Notes under the pieces: model-generated
The model's database searches: none
Seen by the model: the letters and a program-made list of their open reading frames with translations, nothing else
What the model was told of the DNA's origin: nothing
Origin: Bacteroidales bacterium UBA5235
Lineage (GTDB): Bacteria; Bacteroidota; Bacteroidia; Bacteroidales; VadinHA17
Direction: 5' to 3'
Length of the DNA: 29,086 bases
Assembly (NCBI GenBank): GCA_002409145.1
Contig: DHUL01000048.1
Coordinates: forward strand, 38,696 to 67,781
Shown: one piece after another, positions 8,326 to 16,308 of the stretch
Layout of the letters: the number at the start of each line of letters is the position of its first letter
Position numbering within the stretch: the stretch's first letter is position 1
Translations under genes and position numbers: made by a program

Positions 8326-10713
8326 TCAATCAGATATGAAATATTTGTCCAGCAGGTTCTTAAGACGGATGTCAAACCGGAGTGCTGCAAGGTCGGGATG
8401 TGCTTTCAATCCATATAGATCCCTGTAGCCGTTTTCAAGGGCAAGCTGGATGTAATTAAGGGCACCTGTAATATTTCCCTGAACGCAGAGTACTTCTGCA
8501 AATGAAAAATATCGGGAAGAATCCAGCTCAACAGCCTTCTCCAGCAGCTGTTGCGATAATTCCATCTCGTCAAGCCGGGCAGCAACAGAGGCCAGCGATG
8601 TATAAGTGGAATAATTTTCAGGGTAACTATTTAACCATGTTTCTTCGGTACTCTCCCTGAACCTCAGGAAACAGGCTCTTGCGTTCCGGTGATCTCCCAT
8701 GGCTTCGTGACAGCAACCCAGGTTATAATATGCTGCGGACTCCTCAGGATTCCTGACAAGCATTTCTTCAAGGACCTTGATTGCTTCGGCATATTTTTCC
8801 GCATTCATGTAAGCGTGGGCCAGCCGGTAATTATTAATAATCAAATCCGGGAATAATTCCCGGGCCTTTTGATGGTAAACTATGCTCTTCTGCAGGCTGT
8901 CAACCGACAACCATGCAGATCCCAGATGCAAATATCCCCAGGCATTGCCGGGATTGTCCCTGATCATTCTCTCTGCCCATACAAAGACAGAATCTGTATT
9001 CCCGAGAAACTCTTCGTAGATCCAGAGAATGCCTGCGTATGTCAGGCCCTGATGAGGGTTTAGCCTGACAGCCTCCTTATACTCTGACAGGGCAATATCG
9101 TACTGCCCGTTCAACTGATGGTACCATCCAAGATTATTATGAATTATAGGGTCATCAGGATAGAGCCTTTTCAATATCTCCATACTGGCAATAGCCTTAT
9201 TATAGTCACGTTCAATATTCTCAGCATAAAAAGCAAGTATGCTGTATCGTTCCCTGTCAGTAAGGCTTCCGGCATCCCTGACCGCCTGCCTCACAAGGTC
9301 CCTGCCAGCCGAATCGTTGAATTTCTGGATTAAAATGTTCCCCAGTGATGCTTTTGCTGCCACAAATCCCGTATCAATGTTAAGCGCATTCTCGTAATAC
9401 TTCCTTGCGCTTCTGAAATCAGAAAACAGGTGGCTCTCATGGCCCAGGGAATACTGCTGCAGAGCTGGAAGGGATGAGGTTGTTACTTTTGTCAGAGGCT
9501 TGTCCTGAAGAGAGATATCGTATCTCGGCTCACCAAGATCCTTCCGGATCCTCCTGGTTAATCTGTCAATCACAGGGAGAATTTCCTCCTCGGTCCCGGC
9601 AAACAGGATCTCTGACTTCAGGGGATTACCGGTTTTTGTTTCAATAATTTTCGCCGTGATGGCATACTGGTTCCCGGCTTCGCTTATACCGGGTACTATC
9701 ATGAGCCCGATCCCTTCACGCAGGGCTATCTCCCTGCCGGTATTCTCGTCGATATACTTCAGGTCTGCCAGCTTCATCCTTGACAATGCTTCGAGCATCC
9801 TTGACCTGGTGAAAACATTGGCATACCGCGACTGGCCTGCGGAGATAGAAAAGGCTGTGTAAAGCGATTGATCAAAGAGAGGGTTGGCGGTATTGTTCTC
9901 GAAATCAGAAATAAGTATCCAGTCACGTTTGGAGAATGGTAAAGTGCTTCCTCCGGAGAAAAGATAGAGGGAGATCAGGGCGAGGATTATAATCAGGGAG
10001 CCTGATGTAATTGCCAGCCTTTTCTTTCCGGCACCGGACATTTCAGACCCCCTCTGCCTGCCGGCAGGAATTTCAGGCGGAGAATCGTTCCCGGCCGGCT
10101 GGTCTGACGAAGCTGCCATGACAATGCCTGATATAACCTCATCTATCGTATTGGCAACCTTGTTGACCTGGTTGCGATAGCTGATTTTGTGCAGGTTCTT
10201 TTCTGCTGAATCTTCTGGTGTGAGAGGGCGGTTTACACCAGGTTCGGAGTAAACAAATTCTATCGACCTGAGAAATCCACCCAGTATCTCTTCAACGAGA
10301 GACCTGTCATCAGCCTTAAGCTCATGTATCTGAACCGGGAGGACCCTTGATGCCACATTCCCGGCAGGGAGTTTCACCTTCAGTCCGAACCTGTCATTGG
10401 CAGCCATCTCCACAAAGGTCCGGAACTCATGCTCCCAGGCGAAGGATTTTGGGTCACAGTAGGTACGTGAGATGACCGGAATAAATATGAGGCATTTCAG
10501 CTTCTCCTTCAGTGATTCATCGACATCATGGGCTTCAAGCAATCCGTCATGCGGATTCAGATCAAAGTAAACAGTTATCTCTTCCTTAAAAGTTGCTTCC
10601 AGTTCACTTTTCAGATGCTCCACGAATTCAGTAACCCAGCCGTCATACCTGTTATCTTTCTGCCGGTAGCTGATGAAGATGTCATACTCATATCCCGGGA
10701 CAAGGCTGGCCAT
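8326..10713 (-). CDS. TIR-2: TIR domain - transmembrane helix - kinase-associated sensor domain - TPR protein (795 aa)
   Basis: The TIR domain (about 8-155) is nearly identical to TIR-1, with an unbroken identical run at about 65-98 including SRTYCDPKSFAWEHEFR. One TM helix (about 234-254) follows KKR, giving TIR-in topology. Residues 264-425 are unlike TIR-1 and match the sensor module found C-terminal to the kinase domain in acidobacterial-type Ser/Thr kinases (WILISDFENNTANPLFD, SRMLEALSRMK, TSSLPALQQYSLG). TPR repeats run from about 425 to the end. The start is ATG at 10713: it gives MASLVPGYEYDIF, matching MASLIAGYVYDIF of TIR-1, and the in-frame upstream TTG at 10734 lies inside the -7 promoter box. 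Function inferred as a membrane receptor with a cytoplasmic TIR output. Confidence 0.88.
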   Translation of the reverse strand: MASLVPGYEYDIFISYRQKDNRYDGWVTEFVEHLKSELEATFKEEITVYFDLNPHDGLLEAHDVDESLKEKLKCLIFIPVISRTYCDPKSFAWEHEFRTFVEMAANDRFGLKVKLPAGNVASRVLPVQIHELKADDRSLVEEILGGFLRSIEFVYSEPGVNRPLTPEDSAEKNLHKISYRNQVNKVANTIDEVISGIVMAASSDQPAGNDSPPEIPAGRQRGSEMSGAGKKRLAITSGSLIIILALISLYLFSGGSTLPFSKRDWILISDFENNTANPLFDQSLYTAFSISAGQSRYANVFTRSRMLEALSRMKLADLKYIDENTGREIALREGIGLMIVPGISEAGNQYAITAKIIETKTGNPLKSEILFAGTEEEILPVIDRLTRRIRKDLGEPRYDISLQDKPLTKVTTSSLPALQQYSLGHESHLFSDFRSARKYYENALNIDTGFVAAKASLGNILIQKFNDSAGRDLVRQAVRDAGSLTDRERYSILAFYAENIERDYNKAIASMEILKRLYPDDPIIHNNLGWYHQLNGQYDIALSEYKEAVRLNPHQGLTYAGILWIYEEFLGNTDSVFVWAERMIRDNPGNAWGYLHLGSAWLSVDSLQKSIVYHQKARELFPDLIINNYRLAHAYMNAEKYAEAIKVLEEMLVRNPEESAAYYNLGCCHEAMGDHRNARACFLRFRESTEETWLNSYPENYSTYTSLASVAARLDEMELSQQLLEKAVELDSSRYFSFAEVLCVQGNITGALNYIQLALENGYRDLYGLKAHPDLAALRFDIRLKNLLDKYFISD

Positions 10714-10731
10714 GTAATATATCTGTTTTAT

Positions 10732-10763
10732 CAAAGTTAGGAAACTAAAAACGCCATGTCAAA
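10732..10763 (-). promoter_or_regulatory. Bacteroidota-type promoter of TIR-2
   Basis: On the minus strand: TTTG (10763-10760), 20-nt spacer, TAACTTTG (10739-10732), a perfect match to TTTG-N20-TAnnTTTG. Transcription would start near 10725, about 12 nt before the ATG at 10713. This excludes the longer TTG-initiated frame. Confidence 0.8.
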
Positions 10764-10775
10764 TAAAGTAATGGC

Positions 10776-10800
10776 GGTGACCAGATCCGGTATTGTCACC
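10776..10800. promoter_or_regulatory. Inverted repeat just upstream of the TIR-2 promoter
   Basis: GGTGAC and GTCACC (6-bp perfect arms, 13-nt centre) lie 13 bp upstream of the TIR-2 -33 box and 23 bp after the SpoIIE gene stop. The position suits an activator site or a weak RNA hairpin separating the two units. No T-run follows on the minus strand, so it is not a standard terminator. Confidence 0.3.
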
Positions 10801-10822
10801 CGGGCAGACGTTCTGAAAAGTA

Positions 10823-12649
10823 TCACACCCTGATGCCGATGACGGTAATATCGTCTGTCTGGTTTTCATCCTTTTCGCCTCTCCACCGCTCAAGTTCCTC
10901 AAACAGCATATCACCCTGCTCCGCCATGGGGTGACTGCTTATTTCCAGCAGGTATTCACGAAGGCGGGTCCAGCCATATCGGCGGCGACTACCGCCTCCA
11001 AACTGGTCTGCGAACCCGTCAGAGCAGATATACAACATGTCATTAGTGTTCAGCTGAAGGGTTTTTGTTGTAAAACCATAGCTGTCATTACGTAACTGGC
11101 TTTCGGAGAGTTTTTCTGACAGATTTTCGGAAATTTTTCCGTCGGTGACATAAAAGATGGCGTTGCCGGCACCTGCATAGTTCAGCCTCATGGAAACCGG
11201 GTCAAACCTGCACAACACAATTGTCATATCATCAGATATGCCTGATTCCCGGCTATCTTTCCGCAGGAACATGTGAATGCCTGAGTAGAGATAGGCAATT
11301 GTTTCAGAAGGATCGTCAATCTTCAGGACATTCACTGCCTGGTCCAGGATCCCATATCCGATGGTGCTTATCAGTGCCGCTGGTATGCCATGCCCGGTAC
11401 AGTCAGCAAGGCCGAAGGTTACCTTTCCCTCCCTCCTGCTGAAGAGGTAGAAATCACCGCTTACAATATCTCTTGGCTCGAAGAGAACAAAACTGTCGGT
11501 GAAACATACCCTGATGTCAAGGTCACCCGGCAGAAAGGCATCCTGTATGTACCTGGCATAGTTGTAGCTTCCCTCCACCTCATTTATCGTGAGTCTGATC
11601 CTGTCATCAATTGACCTCAGCTTCTCCATGATCTCGGGCGAATTCCCGGCCAGAAGGCTGATCCCGGCGCTCAGATCATTAGCGTCCATAAGAAGCTTAT
11701 GAATGCTGCTCCGGGGTTTAAGGGCATATGCCAGCCTGTCTGTATGTTCAGAAGAGACCGGGTACGCTTCATATCTGATATCGCTCAGAATGCCGGGCAC
11801 CAGTCGCACCAGCTCACGATCCTTTTCCTTCTCATCCCCGGTCAGTTCCTCGTAAGGCACAAGGTTGGGATGCCTCTTATGACGTTCATCCCTGGCCCTG
11901 CCATATGTCCACCCGTTGAGCCTCTTCTCCCAGCTCCATCTGAGATGTTCCACCCTGGCCATAGTCTCAACTTCTTCGTCATCAAGATGCAGAGCCTTTG
12001 CTTTGTAACCCTTCCTGACAGGCCGTATCCTGTATCCTATGGCAAGCAGTTTGGTAGGTATATGGATCGCATGGCTGATGTTTGACTCGCGAATCTCGTC
12101 CGGCAGGTCATCAAACTCTGCAACCCTGATGACTTTTTTCCCGGTTGTCCCGGATGCCTGCCTGTTTATTTCGCGCAGGTATCCTGAATGAATTGCACGG
12201 GCTATCTTCCTTGCCAGTGAGATTGTTACACCCTCTGCCTCCTCCTCTCTCACAATCTCGAAGCCGGCCTCCTTCAGGCAGGCCGGGATGAGATAATTCA
12301 GAGTGCGAAAGAAATCTCTGCGCTCTGTTGTGTCAGGCTGACCGGAAAAGCTGTCAATATCCATGGAAACAAGGGTATTTATTTCTTCTTCGGTAATTAT
12401 GCACGTCCTGCAAAATTCCCTGAAAGGCCTGATAAGAAGACCCAGCGTGGTATATTTTGAGGGAATTCCTTTAACATATAATAACAAGAACTCTTTTTCA
12501 GGCTTCGCGTGTTCATGGCGGATGTTTGCCAGGGGAGTCCTGCCGCTCCTGGCAACTCTGGTGAGATGTCTGCAAAGGCTGGCCCCGACCTCTGTGGCAA
12601 GTTGCTCATTGAACCAGGCCGGGTCAGCAGGTCCGCTGTTTGTTGTCAT
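10823..12649 (-). CDS. RyR-domain SpoIIE/PP2C-type phosphatase (608 aa)
   Basis: Residues 1-145 are not recognised. Residues about 148-295 form a bacterial RyR domain: an IARAIHSGYL helix, DLPDEIRESN, then MARVEHLRWSWEKRLNGW and HPNLVPYEELTGDEKEKDR. This is the family named after repeats in ryanodine receptors. A linker (about 310-375) follows, then a SpoIIE-type PP2C domain (about 378-608) with metal-binding acidic residues in EPRDIVSGDFY (D394, D399), ADCTGHGIPAAL (D416), ISDDMT, SDGFADQF and TDDIT. It has no TM segment and should be cytosolic. The gene starts 5 bp after the SiaC-like gene. SiaA-type SpoIIE phosphatases dephosphorylate SiaC, so the neighbour is the likely substrate. RyR as ligand-sensing input is an inference. 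Confidence 0.88.
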   Translation of the reverse strand: MTTNSGPADPAWFNEQLATEVGASLCRHLTRVARSGRTPLANIRHEHAKPEKEFLLLYVKGIPSKYTTLGLLIRPFREFCRTCIITEEEINTLVSMDIDSFSGQPDTTERRDFFRTLNYLIPACLKEAGFEIVREEEAEGVTISLARKIARAIHSGYLREINRQASGTTGKKVIRVAEFDDLPDEIRESNISHAIHIPTKLLAIGYRIRPVRKGYKAKALHLDDEEVETMARVEHLRWSWEKRLNGWTYGRARDERHKRHPNLVPYEELTGDEKEKDRELVRLVPGILSDIRYEAYPVSSEHTDRLAYALKPRSSIHKLLMDANDLSAGISLLAGNSPEIMEKLRSIDDRIRLTINEVEGSYNYARYIQDAFLPGDLDIRVCFTDSFVLFEPRDIVSGDFYLFSRREGKVTFGLADCTGHGIPAALISTIGYGILDQAVNVLKIDDPSETIAYLYSGIHMFLRKDSRESGISDDMTIVLCRFDPVSMRLNYAGAGNAIFYVTDGKISENLSEKLSESQLRNDSYGFTTKTLQLNTNDMLYICSDGFADQFGGGSRRRYGWTRLREYLLEISSHPMAEQGDMLFEELERWRGEKDENQTDDITVIGIRV

Positions 12650-12654
12650 TGATA

Positions 12655-13047
12655 CTAAAGTTCTATCAGATCGAAGGGAATGTTTACAATCATTTCCATC
12701 TCCCTTCCGGTTTCCATCATATCATTATCACCCCTGAGATAGTACCATTTTATTGAGATATCCGTACCCTCTGACTTTATTTTGGCAAGTATCTTGCAAA
12801 TATCGATGATGCATTTTGCTGATGCAGAATTGAAGTAGTTGAAGTTAAAATGTGAAACAACGGGCTTCCCAAGGCTGCCTGATCTCTGAAGCGACTCGCC
12901 GTATTCATTCATCCACTGAATGATGGGCCCGAAGAACTCCCGTACGTCGTTTGGCCTTGACTCTCCTGAAATTTCAAGATAATGCTCCTCGTGATCAAGA
13001 ATGACCCTGGGCGTGAAATCAGTGGGGCTTAGAATCAGCTTATCCAT
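12655..13047 (-). CDS. SiaC-like (DUF1987) regulatory phosphoprotein (130 aa)
   Basis: Matches the SiaC/DUF1987 family in length and motifs: FTPRVILDHEEHYLEISGES (11-30) with a RP-x-D-V-REFF continuation, a middle YFNSASAKCI (71-80), and WYYLRGDNDMMETGREM near the end. In Pseudomonas, SiaC is phosphorylated by SiaB, dephosphorylated by the SpoIIE phosphatase SiaA, and activates a diguanylate cyclase. Ser74 in the YFNSAS turn sits where the known phosphorylated Thr should be (motif position, inferred). The phosphatase gene follows after 5 bp, so the pair is an operon; no SiaB-type kinase or GGDEF gene is in the window. A strong Shine-Dalgarno sequence precedes it. Confidence 0.85.
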   Translation of the reverse strand: MDKLILSPTDFTPRVILDHEEHYLEISGESRPNDVREFFGPIIQWMNEYGESLQRSGSLGKPVVSHFNFNYFNSASAKCIIDICKILAKIKSEGTDISIKWYYLRGDNDMMETGREMEMIVNIPFDLIEL

Positions 13048-13054
13048 CGGAGTT

Positions 13055-13062
13055 CCTCCTTA
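13055..13062 (-). promoter_or_regulatory. Strong Shine-Dalgarno sequence of the SiaC-like gene
   Basis: TAAGGAGG on the minus strand, 7 nt before the ATG at 13047. Such full anti-16S matches are rare in this window and in Bacteroidota generally, so this first gene of the pair may be translated at a higher level than its neighbours. Confidence 0.75.
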
Positions 13063-13169
13063 GGTCACAGGAAAAACAGAGGGTACGCAGCCTTTCCGGG
13101 CATGGCGACAGGATTAATCTGAATTTCCCTCTTCATGTATTTTTTTATTAGTAACTTGAATATCTTGAA

Positions 13170-13177
13170 CAAAGATA
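13170..13177 (-). promoter_or_regulatory. Candidate -7 box for the SiaC-like/RyR-SpoIIE operon
   Basis: TATCTTTG on the minus strand matches TAnnTTTG exactly, but no TTTG lies 19-21 bp upstream of it. The leader would be about 115 nt. It lies in the divergent spacer shared with the ABC transporter gene, so the two units could be co-regulated there. Confidence 0.3.
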
Positions 13178-13248
13178 AGATTCTGGACGGATTTGAGGCA
13201 GCAGCAATGCTAAAAGAAAAGGCGGCGTATTAAAATAAACCAACCGGG

Positions 13249-16200
13249 ATGAGTGAACCCATTTTAAAGGCTCTTATTCAGCTTTTCGCGCTGATAGGCG
13301 ATGTTCATGATGATCCTGAGATATCAGGCAGGGGACGAGATATTGTCAGGCTTTTCCTGGCAAAGCACCTGAGCAATGAGCAGGTTTTGAAGTATATGGC
13401 CATGTTCGACGAATATATCAGGCTTTACCATCCTGATGTATTATCGAAAGACAGTATCCGTGACATGAAACGGACTTCCCTTACGGCAATGCGGATACTG
13501 GCAATCTGTGAGAAGATAAACGAGGAACTGCAGCAGAAGCAGAAGATATATGTGCTGGTGCAGCTGATGGATTTCATCTCCTTCAGCACCAGGGCCGCCG
13601 GTAAGGAACTGGAATTCCTCGAGACAGTAGCCACAGCCTTTAACATCGATACCAGAGAATACCGCGACATGCTGGCTTTTATCCTCGAACCGGGTGACGG
13701 AGGCTTACGGAAGGAGCGGATGCTGGTAATCAGCAGCGACTCTGTCCATGACAGCCAGGGGATTAAATACCTGTATAACGAAAATCTGAGAGACAGGCTG
13801 CTGTTCCTCAATATTGCCAGCACAAACACTCTCCTGATGCGCTATGAAGGAAGGGAAAATCTTCTCCTCAACGGACAGATTATTTTCACCGGGCAGACTT
13901 ACGTATTCGAACACGGATCATCTGTCAGGGGGGCCGGGATTAACCCGGTGTATTTCAACGATGTGGAAGAGGTCTTTGTGGGAGAATCTTTCAAACAGAA
14001 GATATCGCTGGATGCCCGGGATATCAGCCTCAGGTTCAAAGACAGTGAAAACGGCGTCCAGAAGCTGTCAGTCCATGAAGAGTCGGGGAAACTGGTAGGT
14101 ATAATGGGAGGCAGCGGCGTGGGTAAATCAACCCTGTTGAATATCCTGAGCGGAATTTTCAGACCTGATTCAGGCAATGTCTTCATAAACGGATATGACC
14201 TGAACACACCTGAAGGCAAAGAGCACCTCAGAGGCGTAATCGGGTTCGTTCCGCAGGACGATCTGCTGTTTGAGGACCTGACAGTCTTCCAGAACCTTTA
14301 CTATAATGCAAGGATGTGCCTGAACAACCTGGGGAGGGAAAGAATATGCAAAGAAGTGAACAGGATACTGGCTGACCTGGACCTGTACACTGTCAGGGAC
14401 CTGAAGGTTGGCAACCCGGTTAACAAGATCATCAGCGGCGGCCAGCGTAAAAGACTCAATATTGCTCTCGAACTGATTCGTGAGCCTACCATTCTGTTTG
14501 TGGATGAACCCACTTCAGGACTATCTTCGGTTGATGCCGAGACTGTCATGAACATGCTTAAGGAACAGGCTTACAGGGGCAGACTTGTTATTACCACCAT
14601 CCATCAGCCCGGGTCAGACATCTACAAGATGTTTGACCGGATAATGATACTGGATAAGGGAGGTTACCTTGTTTTCCATGGTAATCCTACTGAGACAGTA
14701 GTCTGGTTCAGGAAAAGTGCCAGCCTGGCTAATCCTTTTGAAGATCAGTGTATCACCTGCGGACATATAGACACTGACCAGCTTCTCCGGATAATTGAGA
14801 CCAGGGTGGTCAATGAGTTCGGCAAGCCAACGCCCGTAAGAAGAATCTCTCCTGCGGAATGGGCTGATAACTTCATGCTGGAGAAGGGTAAAAAGGAGAC
14901 TGAAAGAGTAATAGTCAAAGAACCTTTACCTGGTAGCAATTATTCAATACCCGGTCTGACGAAACAGGCACTGTTATTCTTTAAAAGAGATATTCTTTCA
15001 AAGATCGCAGACAGGCAGTATATGCTCATCGCCCTGCTGGGAGCCCCGTTACTTGCCATTCTGCTTGCATTCTTTACAAGAAACGTCTCAGGTCAGGCAT
15101 ACAGGCTGAGTGAAAATGAAAACCTTCCGGCATATATGTTCATGTGCGTCATTACAGCCTTTTTTATGGGATTGATACTGAGTGCCGAGGAGATAGTAAG
15201 GGATCGCAGGATATTAAAGAGAGAATCTTTTCTTAATCTTAGCTGGTTTAGTTATATCAATTCCAAGGTATTGATGATGCTCCTCTTCTCTGCCATACAG
15301 ACGATAACGTTTGTTCTCGCCGGGAACCTTATATTGGGTATCAGGAGTATGAATTTCACTTATTGGATCATCCTGTTCAGCACTTCGGTGCTTGCCAGTC
15401 TGACAGGCCTTAACATCTCATCTGCCTTCACTTCGGTTGTAACAATCTACATTCTGATTCCATTTATAATTATACCGCAACTGCTGTTCAGCGGGGTGCT
15501 GGTGAAGTTCGACAGTCTTCACCGCAGTGAAGATGCACAGAATGAATATGTCCCGGTGCTGGGTGAACTGATGCCCACGCGCTGGGCGTACGAAGCACTT
15601 GCCGTTGAACAGTACAGAAGTAATAAATACCAAAAGAACTTCTTTGATTATGATCTGGAGATCAGCCAGAACTATTGGTATTTTAATTTCCTTATTGCGG
15701 AACTCCGGCGGGACCTCCTGGAGTGTAGTGCCTATTTTAACAGCCCTCATTACGCCGGCTTTTTGGCTGATAATCTTGAAAGGCTCAAAAAATATTTTAA
15801 CAAGCTCTCTGAGTATGCAGGTTTTGATTCGCCTCCTGCGGAGCTGATATCATCGCTCAGTCCTGAGAAATTTAATTCAACCGTGGCGGAATATGCCGAA
15901 AACTATCTTGAAAGCCTCGCTGACCATTTTAAGGTTGAAATGAAAATCAACACTCTGAAAAAAGACTCTGTCACATTGACGCTTGTTGAATCAATGGGGA
16001 AGCCGGCATTCATTAAACTGAAGGATGATAATACAAACAACAGGCTCAGGGAAATAGTGCTTGATGAGTTTGGCCAACATAAGATTGTGGAAGCCGGGGG
16101 AAAGTACATCCAGAAATATGAGCCTGTTTATATGAAACCCGTTTCACTGTACGGCCGGGCCCATTTCTATGCTCCGTACAAAAAGGCAGGCAGGTTGGAA

Positions 16201-16308
16201 ATCGAGACTCTGTGGTTCAACCTTATAATCCTGTGGCTTGCGTCACTTCTTTTGTATGCAGCGTTGTACTTCAGGCTGCTGAAGAAAGCTGTTAACCCCG
16301 TCAGTTAG
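13249..16308 (+). CDS. ABCG-type ABC transporter with N-terminal TerB-like domain (1019 aa)
   Basis: Residues about 1-140 are helical and acidic and resemble a TerB-like domain. Residues 150-245 form a beta-rich linker. The nucleotide-binding domain covers about 250-475 with Walker A GGSGVGKST (287-295), ABC signature SGGQRKR (396-402) and Walker B ILFVDEPTSG (415-424), in the form typical of the ABCG/White half-transporters. TM helices lie near 591-612, 628-649, 675-698, 706-726, 731-754 and 988-1010. A soluble insert of about 230 residues sits before the last helix. Such Bacteroidota proteins usually work as homodimeric exporters or as mechanotransmission-type devices; the substrate is unknown. 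It is transcribed divergently from the SiaC-like operon. Its stop overlaps the convergent gene by 8 bp. Confidence 0.85.
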   Translation: MSEPILKALIQLFALIGDVHDDPEISGRGRDIVRLFLAKHLSNEQVLKYMAMFDEYIRLYHPDVLSKDSIRDMKRTSLTAMRILAICEKINEELQQKQKIYVLVQLMDFISFSTRAAGKELEFLETVATAFNIDTREYRDMLAFILEPGDGGLRKERMLVISSDSVHDSQGIKYLYNENLRDRLLFLNIASTNTLLMRYEGRENLLLNGQIIFTGQTYVFEHGSSVRGAGINPVYFNDVEEVFVGESFKQKISLDARDISLRFKDSENGVQKLSVHEESGKLVGIMGGSGVGKSTLLNILSGIFRPDSGNVFINGYDLNTPEGKEHLRGVIGFVPQDDLLFEDLTVFQNLYYNARMCLNNLGRERICKEVNRILADLDLYTVRDLKVGNPVNKIISGGQRKRLNIALELIREPTILFVDEPTSGLSSVDAETVMNMLKEQAYRGRLVITTIHQPGSDIYKMFDRIMILDKGGYLVFHGNPTETVVWFRKSASLANPFEDQCITCGHIDTDQLLRIIETRVVNEFGKPTPVRRISPAEWADNFMLEKGKKETERVIVKEPLPGSNYSIPGLTKQALLFFKRDILSKIADRQYMLIALLGAPLLAILLAFFTRNVSGQAYRLSENENLPAYMFMCVITAFFMGLILSAEEIVRDRRILKRESFLNLSWFSYINSKVLMMLLFSAIQTITFVLAGNLILGIRSMNFTYWIILFSTSVLASLTGLNISSAFTSVVTIYILIPFIIIPQLLFSGVLVKFDSLHRSEDAQNEYVPVLGELMPTRWAYEALAVEQYRSNKYQKNFFDYDLEISQNYWYFNFLIAELRRDLLECSAYFNSPHYAGFLADNLERLKKYFNKLSEYAGFDSPPAELISSLSPEKFNSTVAEYAENYLESLADHFKVEMKINTLKKDSVTLTLVESMGKPAFIKLKDDNTNNRLREIVLDEFGQHKIVEAGGKYIQKYEPVYMKPVSLYGRAHFYAPYKKAGRLEIETLWFNLIILWLASLLLYAALYFRLLKKAVNPVS

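Noticed and set aside
10714..10734. Extended TTG start for TIR-2
   Set aside because: It falls inside the -7 promoter element, and the ATG start aligns with that of TIR-1.
12363..12737. 124-codon plus-strand frame
   Set aside because: It lies antisense to the 5' part of the RyR-SpoIIE gene and the end of the SiaC-like gene, both with clear family motifs.
5711..13047. Canonical Thoeris defence system
   Set aside because: TIR genes are present but there is no SLOG-SIR2 (ThsA) or similar effector; only a loose analogy with RyR as reader is kept.
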